Source: Acidobacteriota bacterium (GTDB lineage: Bacteria; Acidobacteriota; Thermoanaerobaculia; Multivoradales; Multivoraceae). From it: a stretch of 64,000 bases of DNA. The stretch is from assembly GCA_026707325.1 (NCBI GenBank), contig JAPOXA010000037.1:186001-250000 (forward strand), read 5' to 3'. Position 1 is the stretch's first letter. Every line of letters starts with the position of its first letter. Below are positions 19,125-28,565 of this stretch, in pieces. Under the pieces are notes generated by a model. The model was not told the origin of the DNA. It saw nothing but the letters and a program-made list of their open reading frames with translations, and ran no database searches. The position numbers and the translations under genes were made by a program.

Positions 19125-21128
19125 GTGGCTGGAGTGCCGTCGCTTCTTGAGGCGACGCGGCTCTCCCTGCCGAGCATCCCGGACTTCCGGCTCCCGTCCG
19201 GCGGCTCCGTGAACACGGTGTTCCCGGCCGCAACGGGAGGCGCCGCCCCTTACTCCTACGGCGTGTCCGGCCTGCCTCCGGGGATCAGTTTCCATGCCTC
19301 CACTCGGGGCGCCTCCGGCACGCTCCCGACGGTCGCGTCGGAGACGACGTACTGGGTCACCTACGGCGTCACCGACGGCGCGGGCGCTTCTGCTTCCGTC
19401 AGCTTCAGCGCCACGGTCGTGCCGCCGCCCGCGCCTCCGCCGCCACCTTCACCTCCACCTCCGCCACCCCTTCCGCCACCGTCCTCCCTGTCGTTGCCGG
19501 CGATCTCGGACTTCACCCTGCCGTCCGGCGGCTCGGTCGACACCGTCTTCCCCGCAGCAACGGGAGGAGCTCCGCCCTACAGCTACGGCGTGTCCGGTCT
19601 GCCGCCGGGAGTCACGTTCGCGGCCGGGACGCGCCGCGCCAGCGGCACGCTTCCGACCGTGACCGTCGACACCGACTACACGGTGACGTACAGCGTCAGG
19701 GACGGCGCGGGCGCGACGGCTTCCGTGACCTTCACCACGACGGTCACCGCTCCGCCGCCCACGTCGGGTCCGGTCAGCCCTCCGGGGCCTCCGCCGCAGC
19801 CGGCGGACCCACCGACGGTACCCGTCGATGCCGTGAGGCTCCACAGCCTGCCGTTCACCGTGTCGGAAACCGGCTCAGGCCAGAAGGAGTATCGGTTCAG
19901 ACTGGAATCGCGTACTGAAGTGAGCGTGAGCCTCACGGGCATGGACCGGGACATCGACTGCCGGCTCAACAGCGCCCGCTGCACGAACCACAGCGGCACG
20001 AGGGCCGATTCCTGGAGCGGCACGCTGGAAGCCGGTACGCATACCGTGACGGTGTACCCGTACAACGCCGACTCGGGGAGCTGGACGCTGAGCGTCAGTG
20101 GTACGACCACGACCACGGCGCCTCCCCCGCCCACAACGCCGACGCCGTCTCCTTCGCCATCGCCGCCGACGAGAGTGCGACGCGTGCTTGAGACGCGGGT
20201 CGGGGTCGTGTACGCGGCCGAGACGAACAGCGCTGAGCGGACATACCGGTTCACGCTGGCGTCATCGCAGACGGTAAGCGTCTCCTTGACCGGCATGGAC
20301 CGCGACATCGACTGTTCGGTGAACGGTTCCCGCTGCTCGAACCGAGGCGGGACGAGGGACGACGACTGGAGCGGAGAGCTGCTGGCCGGGTTCCATAGCA
20401 TCCGGGTGTACCCTTACCGTGGAGGTACTGGCGACTGGACTGTCAGCGTGAGCGTCAACTGCCCCGCCGGTCACTTTGCTCTCGGCGGCGCCTGCTATCG
20501 CTACGTCGTGCCGGAACCGCCGACCGCGGCCCTCGGCGCCGATGGTCCCGAGCTGCTGAGTTGCGACGGCGATACGGAACTAGGCGAGGGCCAGGAGTGC
20601 GTGGACGGCATCGTCGTCTTCAGCGAGGAGATCGTCGTCACGAGCACGCCACGGATTCCTGTCCCGCCCCCGGGGACGTCCATTCCTCCGCCAACCGCGC
20701 CAACACAGCCGACCACGCCAACGCCGCCGTCATTCCCGCGCGCGCTGTGGCCGCAGCAACTCCGGGACGCGGTCGCCGACGCGATAACCAAGTCGGAGAC
20801 GTGTTCCGTGAGGACCAACAGCGGTGACCTGAAGAACGCCAACGCCAAACTCACGGCGGCTAAGGATGCAGGCCGGATAGTGCCCGGAGGACCTCTCTGC
20901 GGTGGTCCCCGCACCGTCGCTCATGTGGACGCGGTCCCGGGCACTACGATCCACATATGCTCGAGGTTCTTTGGCCAGTCGGCGTCCGAGAGGTCGCTGA
21001 CGATCATGCACGAGGGATTGCATCTGGAGGGGGTTCGGCATACTGACTTCGGCGGCGCCGACACGGCTCCGGACGACGACGGTCCAATGGACGCCGCCAT
21101 CAGGAGCGCATGCGGCTATGGCCAGTGA
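19125..21128 (+). CDS. Multidomain surface protein: Ig-like, PPC-like and metzincin-like domains (5' truncated)
   Basis: A 667-residue frame with a mosaic structure. Two putative-Ig domains (about 12-95 and 122-210, each with LPSGGSV.TVFPAATGG and SGLPPG) are joined by a polyproline linker. Two PPC-like beta-sandwich domains follow (about 235-325 and 350-445), each with SVSLTGMDRDIDC. Next comes a CPAGHFALGGACYRYVVP module. The C-terminal domain holds HEGLHLEGVRH at 629-639, which fits the metzincin zinc signature HExxHxxGxxH, with a Met 24 residues later (DDDGPMDA) as a possible Met-turn. There is no signal peptide: homology to the intact paralog at 24988 begins right after the paralog's signal, so the 5' end was lost at the integrase junction. 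It may be a pseudogene. Confidence 0.65.
   Translation: MAGVPSLLEATRLSLPSIPDFRLPSGGSVNTVFPAATGGAAPYSYGVSGLPPGISFHASTRGASGTLPTVASETTYWVTYGVTDGAGASASVSFSATVVPPPAPPPPPSPPPPPPLPPPSSLSLPAISDFTLPSGGSVDTVFPAATGGAPPYSYGVSGLPPGVTFAAGTRRASGTLPTVTVDTDYTVTYSVRDGAGATASVTFTTTVTAPPPTSGPVSPPGPPPQPADPPTVPVDAVRLHSLPFTVSETGSGQKEYRFRLESRTEVSVSLTGMDRDIDCRLNSARCTNHSGTRADSWSGTLEAGTHTVTVYPYNADSGSWTLSVSGTTTTTAPPPPTTPTPSPSPSPPTRVRRVLETRVGVVYAAETNSAERTYRFTLASSQTVSVSLTGMDRDIDCSVNGSRCSNRGGTRDDDWSGELLAGFHSIRVYPYRGGTGDWTVSVSVNCPAGHFALGGACYRYVVPEPPTAALGADGPELLSCDGDTELGEGQECVDGIVVFSEEIVVTSTPRIPVPPPGTSIPPPTAPTQPTTPTPPSFPRALWPQQLRDAVADAITKSETCSVRTNSGDLKNANAKLTAAKDAGRIVPGGPLCGGPRTVAHVDAVPGTTIHICSRFFGQSASERSLTIMHEGLHLEGVRHTDFGGADTAPDDDGPMDAAIRSACGYGQ
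19138..19157. other. Inverted repeat at the integrase / Ig-gene junction, possible recombination core
   Basis: CGTCGC-N8-GCGACG, located exactly where integrase-derived sequence gives way to Ig-gene sequence. Six-bp inverted arms around an 8-nt spacer is the layout of a tyrosine-recombinase core site. In GC-rich DNA such a short repeat can be chance; no second copy was found in the window. Confidence 0.35.
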
Positions 21129-21212
21129 TGCGCGTGAGGTTACGGGGACGGCCCACTTGCGGCCCGACCCATGCCCCACGAACCCCTCAAGTTCGTGAAC
21201 GAGGAGGAGACG

Positions 21213-22607
21213 ATGATCATGGTGCTTGAGGCGAGGTTTCCGCTGACCGTCGAAAGGCGTCGCCTGGAACGACTCCGGCTTAAGGGCCGGATGCTCTTGC
21301 TCGCTGGGGCGGTGCTTGCCGTGCCCGGGCAAGCTGATGGGGCAGCGCAGGTACAGTCCGACTGGTGGGAAATCAGCCCAGAAAGCTCGGTGTCCGTCCA
21401 GGCTGTTGGCGTTTCTCGCTCTGAGGCGCAGGGGTATCTGGATCGCCTAGGCCTGCCTATCGGCGCGGTGGCCGATCCGGATGTCAGCATCTACGGAAGC
21501 GACGCGTTTCACGGCGTTCAGGAGGCCAGGGCGGACTGGGCCACGAAACGGCTCGAACTCAATGGGAAGTTCGCGTTGCGGCAGACCACCGAGGTGCTCG
21601 GTCGAGCGATGACCGTGACGTCCATGATTGGTTCCGACGGCCTGTTGACGACGGACGATCGCGGAGGCTCCCGGATCGTGGCGTACAGGAAATTCCCGTT
21701 GGCCACATGCACCGTCAGCCGCGAGGGCAACTACTGCGCTGACGCGACATCGTTCGATGCGGCGTGGGACGACCGCGGCACGATCATCGCCTTCGTCAGA
21801 GATCGGGAGGGCCTTCCTAGCGGCGTGCGATTCGGCGAGACGCTGCTGCTTCGCTACGACTTCACGCCTCCGCTGCCGGATCCGCCCGCGCGAGCAGGTG
21901 ACCGCTGGCGCGAGCCCTCCTCTTGGGAGTTGATCGACCTTCGGACGTCGGAGATCGTGGTCGACTCCGCCGATGCCGCCAAGGTGGCCTCCGAACGTCC
22001 GCGGCTTTCCGTGTACTTCCGAGGCATCGGCGAAGTGCTGCGCATTGAAGATCGGCAGCCCTTTGCCGTGGCGGAGGGGATTCGGCAGGCGCCGCACGCC
22101 CTTATCCCTCTCGAGACTCTCCCGGACGTTTGGCGCAGCGTCTATGCCAACGGCGATTGGAGTTGGAAGTACAAGTTTCGCGTCGACTACACGGATGATC
22201 TCGTGCGGGCCGAGATCAAGGCTACGGAGTACGGGAAGAGCATCGTCGTGGAGGCGCCGAGAAGCCGCGACAGCGTGGCGCCGGCTTCCATCGTTCATCC
22301 CGGTGAGGACAGGTTGACGGACGCACTTCGGTCGGGGGTTCGGCTGCGAACTGCGGTCCCGGTCGAAACTTGGCTGGAGACCGGCTTTGACAAGGAGAGC
22401 CTTCCGATCGTGCTGAGACCGCTTCACTATAGAGGTACCGAAAGAGGTGCGGGTTCGGTTTTGGGTGTGAGCCGCGCGGCGGCCCGTGTGGCGGCGCCTG
22501 AGTTCGACTTCGGCCCGGCCGCTGGGTGCGAGGAAGAAGACGGCCGCATCGTCTGCCCGGGCGGGAAGGCCGACGTGATCGGCGAGGAGAGTTCCTACCC
22601 CTGGTAG
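21213..22607 (+). CDS. Uncharacterised, probably secreted protein
   Basis: I do not recognise this 464-residue protein. A basic N-terminus followed by MLLLAGAVLAVPGQADG suggests a signal peptide cut near residue 42. The rest is mixed, beta-rich, with few cysteines (TCTVSREGNYC pair near 170-177; AGCEEEDGRIVC near the end). ATG 21213 has a strong GAGGAGGAG just upstream; ATG 21219 is equally well placed. Codon use is a little less GC-biased than in neighbouring housekeeping genes, consistent with an accessory origin. It sits between the metzincin-like protein and a membrane glycosyltransferase-like protein. Confidence 0.6.
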   Translation: MIMVLEARFPLTVERRRLERLRLKGRMLLLAGAVLAVPGQADGAAQVQSDWWEISPESSVSVQAVGVSRSEAQGYLDRLGLPIGAVADPDVSIYGSDAFHGVQEARADWATKRLELNGKFALRQTTEVLGRAMTVTSMIGSDGLLTTDDRGGSRIVAYRKFPLATCTVSREGNYCADATSFDAAWDDRGTIIAFVRDREGLPSGVRFGETLLLRYDFTPPLPDPPARAGDRWREPSSWELIDLRTSEIVVDSADAAKVASERPRLSVYFRGIGEVLRIEDRQPFAVAEGIRQAPHALIPLETLPDVWRSVYANGDWSWKYKFRVDYTDDLVRAEIKATEYGKSIVVEAPRSRDSVAPASIVHPGEDRLTDALRSGVRLRTAVPVETWLETGFDKESLPIVLRPLHYRGTERGAGSVLGVSRAAARVAAPEFDFGPAAGCEEEDGRIVCPGGKADVIGEESSYPW

Positions 22608-22748
22608 CTCTCGGAGACCGAAGCCGCCCTCTGTTCCATCGGTTCGGCGGGGAGCCATACCTCACGGCTCCGACCGCGGCGTAGCGTGACAGCTTGCCGG
22701 ACGAGAAGCCCGGCAGAACCTTGACCTTGATGAGGGAGGTTGGCCCTC

Positions 22749-24920
22749 GTGCCGTTGCGGACAGGATTCGCGTCATCGAGAGTAGCTGTTCTTGGCGGCA
22801 GCTTGCCCTGGCTCGTCGTGCTGGCCCGGCTGGCGTCCGCGGCCTGGTTCCTGTGCGACGACGCCTTCATCAGCTTCCGCTACGCCCGCAACCTGGTGGG
22901 GGGCCACGGCCTCGTCTTCAATCCCGGAGAACGGGTGGAGGGTTACACCAACTTCCTGTGGGTGCTTGAGCTGGCGGCGCTCTGGAAGGTCTTCGGACTG
23001 CGCCCGGAGAACGTCGCGCCCTGGCTGTCGGCGGCCTGCACGATCGGCACGCTCGGGGCGGTTGTCTGGTGGGCGGCGCGGCTTCCCGGACTCCGGCGGC
23101 GCGGGCTCGTGATCTGGATGGCGCTGGGCCTCTTGTGCAGCAGCGCCACCTTCGCGGTGTGGACCTCGGGCGGCGGACTGGAGACGCGGCAGTTCACTCT
23201 CTTCGTCGTAGCGGCGGTGGTGTGCCTGAGCGTTCACGACGGCAGTCGCTGGGGGTTGCTTGCCGCTTCGCTGAGCCTCGTGGCGGCCGCGTTCACGCGG
23301 CCGGAGGGGTTACTGATCGCGGGTTGCTGCTTCGGCTGGTTCGTCGCGCAGCGGGCTAGGCGGTTGCGCGTCGACGTCCGGGAGCTGTCTTGGCTGGTGC
23401 TGCCGTTCGTCGCCTTCGTCGGGGCGCAGTTCCTGTTCCGGTACGGCTACTACGGTGAGTGGCTGCCGAACACGTACTACGCCAAGCACGTTCGACCCTG
23501 GTACGAGTCGGGCTTCAACTACCTGTGGGCCGCGGCGATCGAGACCGGGCTCTATGTGCTGGTGCCGCTGGCGGTCCTGGCAGTTCGACGAGCCTGGCGG
23601 GAGCGCGGCGACCTTCGCCTCGTCCTGCCGCTCGCCTGCATCGTCCCGCACATGGCCTATCTCCTCCGGATCGGCGGGGACTACTTCGAGTACCGGCCGC
23701 TCGACTTCTACTGGCCGCTGCTCGCGGTTCCAGCGGCTGCGGGGATCGTGCACCTGGGCTCGGTGGCGTCGGCTCTGTTGTGGCGGCTGCGGTCCGCGTG
23801 GTCCAGGTTCCCTACGCCCGGGCCCGCCGCCTGCGCCTTCGGCTTGTTCGTGCCGACTCTCTTCTACTGCGGCGCTCTGCAGGGCCAGCTCATGTTCCAG
23901 GGCGTGGCTACAGCGGACTACCAGGAACGGTTCCATCCGGAAGTGGACCAGGAGAACGCCGGCTGGTTGTTGGCGGCGCCCGGCATGCGGGCTCTCGCTT
24001 CGGTCTCCAACGACCTGCGTTCGCGAATGACGCGGCAACTGGTGGGACTGCGCTTCGCGGAACACAGGGAGGCCGCGAAGCTCAAGCTGGAGGAATGGGC
24101 GGACTACGGACGCCTGGGCGGTGGCGTGTTTCCGGAGGACGCCTTGACGGCGACGGGCGCCCTGGGCAGCCAGTCCTACTTCCTGCCGGACCTGAGAGTG
24201 GTGGACGGGCATGGCCTGGTGGACGCGGTGGTGGCGCGTAACCCGGTGACCTGGTCCAACGGCGAGCGACTGATGGCCCACGACCGGAGGCCGCCGCCGG
24301 AATACGTCCTGGAGGATCGCGGCGTGAACATCATGGTGCTTCCGTCGGCGAGCAGCGAGGACGAAGCTCTGTCGCGGGGCGCGTATGCCTTTCAGGTCGC
24401 TCCTGACCTGTGGATGCCGTTCGACGCCGCCGACCACAATTGGGTTCTCGCGGGCTTCGACCAGACGAGGCTGAGAGTGAGAGACGAGCCTGAGAGCAGG
24501 TGGCAACTCCAGGTTGCGTCGATCGAGAGCTACGAGGCGGGGCCGGCCGTGGTGCTCTGTGAGCCAGGGCCGACCGCCCTTTGCCTGCAGGATGGCCGCT
24601 ATCGAGTAACCCTCGACTGGACCGCGCAAGATGGAGGCGCCGCCGCCGTGCGCGTCTCCGACGCTCAGACCTCGGAGGCTGGCCTGTTCTTCTTCTTCGC
24701 GCCGGAGAACCTGGAGGTCCGGGTCAAGGTGCTCGACGGCTGCGATGTCAACGGTCATCACTGGGTCTCCGCAGCTTCGGCGACCGACATGGGGCTCGAT
24801 CTGGTCGTCAGCGACGTGAGGAGCGGGGCGGAACGGCGGTACGTGAAAACGGCCGGAGTACCGGAGGTCTTCACGGACACCTCCGCCTTTCGCGAGGCGT
24901 GCCGGGGGGCACCATCGTGA
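22749..24920 (+). CDS. GT-C-like membrane glycosyltransferase with C-terminal beta domain
   Basis: A 723-residue protein. The N-terminal half has about 9-11 transmembrane helices. After the first helix comes [20 protein letters not shown] and [12 protein letters not shown], the loop seen in lipid-linked-sugar transferases of the GT-C class such as mycobacterial AftB-like proteins. The last 110 residues (from about 615) are a separate domain: [42 protein letters not shown] and a final TDTSAF segment. I recall this module at the C-terminus of many acidobacterial secreted proteins, which is knowledge rather than a search result. GTG 22749 has GGAGGT 8 nt upstream; TTG 22740 is less likely. Donor and acceptor are unknown. 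Confidence 0.7.
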   Translation: MPLRTGFASSRVAVLGGSLPWLVVLARLASAAWFLCDDAFISFRYARNLVGGHGLVFNPGERVEGYTNFLWVLELAALWKVFGLRPENVAPWLSAACTIGTLGAVVWWAARLPGLRRRGLVIWMALGLLCSSATFAVWTSGGGLETRQFTLFVVAAVVCLSVHDGSRWGLLAASLSLVAAAFTRPEGLLIAGCCFGWFVAQRARRLRVDVRELSWLVLPFVAFVGAQFLFRYGYYGEWLPNTYYAKHVRPWYESGFNYLWAAAIETGLYVLVPLAVLAVRRAWRERGDLRLVLPLACIVPHMAYLLRIGGDYFEYRPLDFYWPLLAVPAAAGIVHLGSVASALLWRLRSAWSRFPTPGPAACAFGLFVPTLFYCGALQGQLMFQGVATADYQERFHPEVDQENAGWLLAAPGMRALASVSNDLRSRMTRQLVGLRFAEHREAAKLKLEEWADYGRLGGGVFPEDALTATGALGSQSYFLPDLRVVDGHGLVDAVVARNPVTWSNGERLMAHDRRPPPEYVLEDRGVNIMVLPSASSEDEALSRGAYAFQVAPDLWMPFDAADHNWVLAGFDQTRLRVRDEPESRWQLQVASIESYEAGPAVVLCEPGPTALCLQDGRYRVTLDWTAQDGGAAAVRVSDAQTSEAGLFFFFAPENLEVRVKVLDGCDVNGHHWVSAASATDMGLDLVVSDVRSGAERRYVKTAGVPEVFTDTSAFREACRGAPS

Positions 24921-24987
24921 CCAGTTTCCCGAGTTGGGTACGCTTCGCGATAATCCCTATCCGGTTGGAGAGTGTAAGGAGAGCACC

Positions 24988-25791
24988 GTGACGCGACTGG
25001 CTGCAACTCCGCCCCTATCCGTCCTGCTGGTCTTCGGTGCACCGTGGCTGGCCGCAAACCCGCCGCCGCTGTCTCTTCCAGATCTTCAGGACTTCCGGCT
25101 GCCGTCCGCGAGCGTCTTCGATACGGTGTTTCCCACTGCCGGCGGAGGTACAGGTCCCTACGTCTACACCTTGACCGGGTTGCCGTCTGGGATCAGTTTC
25201 TCGGCGTCGACGCGGCGCGCGCAAGGCAGATTGCCGGCAGTCGGGGAGGAGACGACCTATGCGGCGACCTACGGCGTGACCGACCGTACGGGGGCGTCAA
25301 AGGCCGTGACCTTCGCGTTGACGGTGATGGCCCCGCGCTCGCCGCCGGTACCGGTGCGCCGGAGGCTGGAGACGCGCGTGGGGCTGGTGTACGCGACCGA
25401 AGTGGACAGCCTGGGACAGACTTACCGGTTCACCTTGGCGTCCCGTCAGACCGTCAGCGTCTCGCTGACCGGCATGAGCCAGAACTTCGACTGTTCCGTC
25501 AACGGCTTCTTCTGCTCGAATCGCGACGGAACACGCGACGATCACTGGACCGGCGAGTTGGAGGCCGGATTCCACAGCATCCGGGTGGCCCCCTCCGGTG
25601 GGGAAAGCGGCGACTACACCATCATGGCGGTCGTCTACTGTCCGCCCGGTCACTTCGCTCATGGTGGAACTTGCCGCCGGTACGTCGTGCCGAACCGCCG
25701 GGCACCCGCTCCTCCCGAAGGGGGAGGGTCGACCCCTGCAGGGGACGACACGGCACCTGACGCGGCACCCGAGGTCGAGTCCCCGCCCTGA
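24988..25791 (+). CDS. Secreted Ig-like / PPC-like domain protein
   Basis: A 267-residue exported protein, a short paralog of the product at 19125. Signal peptide (TPPLSVLLVFGAPWLAA) is followed by one putative-Ig domain (about 32-118, DFRLPSASVFDTVFP and TGLPSGISF), one PPC-like domain (about 125-215, SVSLTGMSQNFDCSVNG and DGTRDDHWTGELEAG), the CPPGHFAHGGTCRRYVVP module, and a Pro/Gly-rich tail. It lacks the metzincin-like domain. GTG 24988 has a good AAGGAG 5 nt upstream. Probably binds a surface or extracellular partner; the function is unknown. Confidence 0.7.
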   Translation: MTRLAATPPLSVLLVFGAPWLAANPPPLSLPDLQDFRLPSASVFDTVFPTAGGGTGPYVYTLTGLPSGISFSASTRRAQGRLPAVGEETTYAATYGVTDRTGASKAVTFALTVMAPRSPPVPVRRRLETRVGLVYATEVDSLGQTYRFTLASRQTVSVSLTGMSQNFDCSVNGFFCSNRDGTRDDHWTGELEAGFHSIRVAPSGGESGDYTIMAVVYCPPGHFAHGGTCRRYVVPNRRAPAPPEGGGSTPAGDDTAPDAAPEVESPP

Positions 25792-25800
25792 GAAGGGAGG

Positions 25801-27477
25801 CTACCCGGCCCGCGCCGCCGCCTTCTTCTCCCGCTTCTCCCGCTTGGCCCGCTCGAGCGCGGCCGTGCGGTCGAGGTGGTCGTCGCCCAGGCGCTCCAGG
25901 TACTCGTCGTAGCTGCCGAGGAAGTCGTTCACGCCTTCGTCCGAGATCTCGATGATCCGGGTCGCCAGCCGGCTCACGAACCAGCGGTCGTGGGAGACGA
26001 GGAGCAGCGTGCCCTGATAGGCGGAGAGGCCTTCGATCAGGGCCTCGATCGCTTCCAGATCGAGATGGTTGGTGGGCTCGTCCAGCACGAGCACGTTCGG
26101 CTTGAGAACGATGTGGCGGCAGAACAGCAGCCGCGCGGCCTCGCCGCCGGAGAGGCTGCCGATCCGCTTGACCGCCTCGTCCTTCGTGAACAGGACGGCG
26201 CCGAGCTGGCCGCGGACGAAGCCGATCGGCTCGCCCGGGCAGCAGTCCCAGAGCCAGCTCTCGACCGTCTTGCGCTCGGCGCCGTCCCTGTCGAGCAACT
26301 GCTGGCGGTGGTCCTGGGCGAAGTAGCCGGGGTGGGTCTCGTACCCCCAGTCCACCTCGCCGGCGTCGGCCCGGACCTCGCCGAGCGCGATCTTGAGCAG
26401 GGTGGACTTGCCGATGCCGTTCGGCCCGATCACCGCGACCCGTTCGCCGCGGCCGACCTCGAGCGAGACGTCGTCGAGCACCTGGTTGTCGCCGTAGCTC
26501 TTCGAGATCCCCTCCAGGGTCAGCACGCGCTTGCCCGACGGACGCCGCGAGTCGAAGCGGAACAGCGGGTAGCGGCGGGAGCTCCGGGGCAGGGGCTCGA
26601 TCGTCATCCGGTTGATCAGCTTCACGCGGCTCTGGGCCTGGCGCGCCTTGCTGGCCTTGTAGCGGAAGCGGTCGACGAACTTCTGGTGGTGGTCGATCTC
26701 TTGCTGCCGTTGCGCGATCTCGGCTTCCCGGCGGTCGCGCTCCTCGACCTTCTTCCGTTCGAAGTTGGAGTACGCGCCGGGATAGGCGGTCAACGTCTCG
26801 TAGTCGATGTCGAGGATCCGGGTGCAGACGTTGTCGAGGAATCGGTGGTCGTGGGAGACGACGACCACGACCCCCTTGAAGTCGGTCAGGAACTTCTCGA
26901 GCCAGCGGATCGAGAGGATGTCGAGGTGGTTCGTCGGCTCGTCGAGCAGCAGGACGTCCGGAGCGGCGGCCAGGGTCTGGGCCAGCAGCACGCGGAGCTT
27001 GAAGCCGCCGGAAAGGATCGACAGGGGCTCGCGGTGGACTTCCGTGTCGATTCCCAGTCCCTCCAGGATCTCGGCCGCGCGCGACTCCAGGGAGTAGCCG
27101 TCCCAGCGCATCACGACCTCCTCGAGCTCGGCGTAGCGGTCGCCGTCGAAGTGCTCGTCGGCCCGCTCGAGCAGGCGGTCCTTCTCGACCATCGCGTTCC
27201 AGAGTTCGGCGTTGCCCATCATGACGACGTCGAGGATGGGCACCGTCTCGTACTCGAAGTGGTCCTGCCTCAGCACCCCGAGCCGGCAACGCCTGGGGAT
27301 GGAGATCGAGCCCTCGCTGGCCGGTTCCTCGTCGCTCAGGATGCGCAGCAGGGTCGACTTTCCCGATCCGTTCGAGCCCACGATGCCGTACCGCTCGCCC
27401 TTGGCGAAACGGACGGTCGCGCCCTCGAACAGGGTCTGCTCGCCGAAGCTCTTGGCGAGGTTGGAGATGGAAATCAT
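25801..27477 (-). CDS. ABC-F family ATPase (YbiT/EttA-like)
   Basis: A soluble protein of 558 residues with two ABC ATPase domains and no membrane part. P-loops are GSNGSGKST (near 34) and GPNGIGKST (near 350); signature motifs LSGG occur in both halves (LSILSGGF and IGSLSGGE), each with a LLDEPTNHLD or LVLDEPTNHLD Walker B. The linker (about 240-310) is rich in Arg, Lys and Gln, as in ribosome-binding ABC-F proteins. It ends in a Lys/Arg/Ala-rich tail. These proteins bind the ribosomal E site and ease stalled translation or confer antibiotic protection; which applies here cannot be told. Confidence 0.92.
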   Translation of the reverse strand: MISISNLAKSFGEQTLFEGATVRFAKGERYGIVGSNGSGKSTLLRILSDEEPASEGSISIPRRCRLGVLRQDHFEYETVPILDVVMMGNAELWNAMVEKDRLLERADEHFDGDRYAELEEVVMRWDGYSLESRAAEILEGLGIDTEVHREPLSILSGGFKLRVLLAQTLAAAPDVLLLDEPTNHLDILSIRWLEKFLTDFKGVVVVVSHDHRFLDNVCTRILDIDYETLTAYPGAYSNFERKKVEERDRREAEIAQRQQEIDHHQKFVDRFRYKASKARQAQSRVKLINRMTIEPLPRSSRRYPLFRFDSRRPSGKRVLTLEGISKSYGDNQVLDDVSLEVGRGERVAVIGPNGIGKSTLLKIALGEVRADAGEVDWGYETHPGYFAQDHRQQLLDRDGAERKTVESWLWDCCPGEPIGFVRGQLGAVLFTKDEAVKRIGSLSGGEAARLLFCRHIVLKPNVLVLDEPTNHLDLEAIEALIEGLSAYQGTLLLVSHDRWFVSRLATRIIEISDEGVNDFLGSYDEYLERLGDDHLDRTAALERAKREKREKKAAARAG

Positions 27478-27593
27478 GCGTTAGTCTGCGCGGTTGTAGA
27501 GCGTCTCGCCCGGGCGACGGCGGGGCGGAACGAGCGGCGGGGCGGCGAGTCAGGATAACAACGGGATGGGCGGCAAAGAGGTGACGGTGAGCC

Positions 27594-28559
27594 ATGCCGA
27601 GTGAAGTGCGCCGCAAGACCCGCGCGGCGGCGCCAGGCGGGGCGTTGGACTCCGTGCTCCCCGTCGTCGGCTGGGCCGGAGGCGCCTTTCTGGGCGCCGT
27701 GCTGGTGTTCGGAGGAGTCGTCAAGGCGCTCGACCCACAGGCGTTCGTCAAGCTGGTCGAGATCGAGGGCCTCGACTTCCTGCTGCCGGCCGTCGTGGTC
27801 ACCGCGGTCGCGCTGGCGCTCGAGATGGGTCTCGGCAGCGCGCTGATCCTGGGGCTTCGCCGGGTGTGGGTGCTCGGGCCCTCGGCGCTCCTCGTCGCCT
27901 TCTTCCTGTTTCTCACCGGCCGCGCCTACTACCGCGACCTGCGGGGCATCGCGACCGAGGACGAAGCCGGCTGCGGCTGCTTCGGCAACCTGGTCGAGCG
28001 GACGCCGGCGGAGGCGTTCTGGCAGGACCTGGCGCTCATGGTGCCGGCGCTTGCGCTGGCGTTCCTTGGCCGGCGCGCGGCCGGGGGTGCGCCCTGGATC
28101 CGGCTCGCCGTCGTCGGCACCCTGACCGTGGGGCTGCTCGCCTTCGCCCGCGCCGCGCCGGACCTCCCGCTCGACAACCTCGCGACGCGGCTGAAGCCCG
28201 ACCTCACGATCGACGAGATCTGCAGCGGCGACGGCGACAGCCGGCTCTGCCTGAGCACGGTCGTGCCGGAACTGGAGGAAGGCGAGCACTGGCTGGTCAT
28301 CGCCGACCTCGACGAGGACCTCGGCAAGGCCGTCGACGGCCTGAACCAGCACGTCTTCGCCGGCGGCCGGATGTGGGTCCTGAGCTCCGCGACGCCGGAC
28401 GAGAACCGGGCGTTCTTCTGGTCGTACGGCCCCGCCTTCGAGATCCGCGAAGCGCCGCCGACGTTCCTGAGCCCCCTGTACCGCACGCTGCCTCGCTCGT
28501 TCCGGGTCGAGGACGGCGTCGTGGTCGAGACGGTGTCGGGGCTGCCGCCCGAGCCGTAG
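27594..28559 (+). CDS. MauE/DoxX-like membrane protein
   Basis: A 321-residue protein with about five transmembrane helices in the first 180 residues and a soluble C-terminal domain. The CGCFG motif at 127-131 is the hallmark of MauE-type proteins, which support disulfide formation in partner enzymes. GGVVKALDPQAF in the first segment is also typical. The outer domain contains two more cysteines (ICSGDGDSRLC), a possible disulfide. ATG 27594 was chosen; upstream GTGs lie in the divergent promoter gap shared with the ABC-F gene. The partner is not evident in the window. Confidence 0.75.
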   Translation: MPSEVRRKTRAAAPGGALDSVLPVVGWAGGAFLGAVLVFGGVVKALDPQAFVKLVEIEGLDFLLPAVVVTAVALALEMGLGSALILGLRRVWVLGPSALLVAFFLFLTGRAYYRDLRGIATEDEAGCGCFGNLVERTPAEAFWQDLALMVPALALAFLGRRAAGGAPWIRLAVVGTLTVGLLAFARAAPDLPLDNLATRLKPDLTIDEICSGDGDSRLCLSTVVPELEEGEHWLVIADLDEDLGKAVDGLNQHVFAGGRMWVLSSATPDENRAFFWSYGPAFEIREAPPTFLSPLYRTLPRSFRVEDGVVVETVSGLPPEP

Positions 28560-28565
28560 GAGCGG

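Noticed and set aside
27478-27593. Leaderless-type box for the ABC-F or MauE-like genes
   Set aside because: TATCCT and TACAAC lie in the gap but at the wrong distance or lacking the final T; not counted in the leaderless set.
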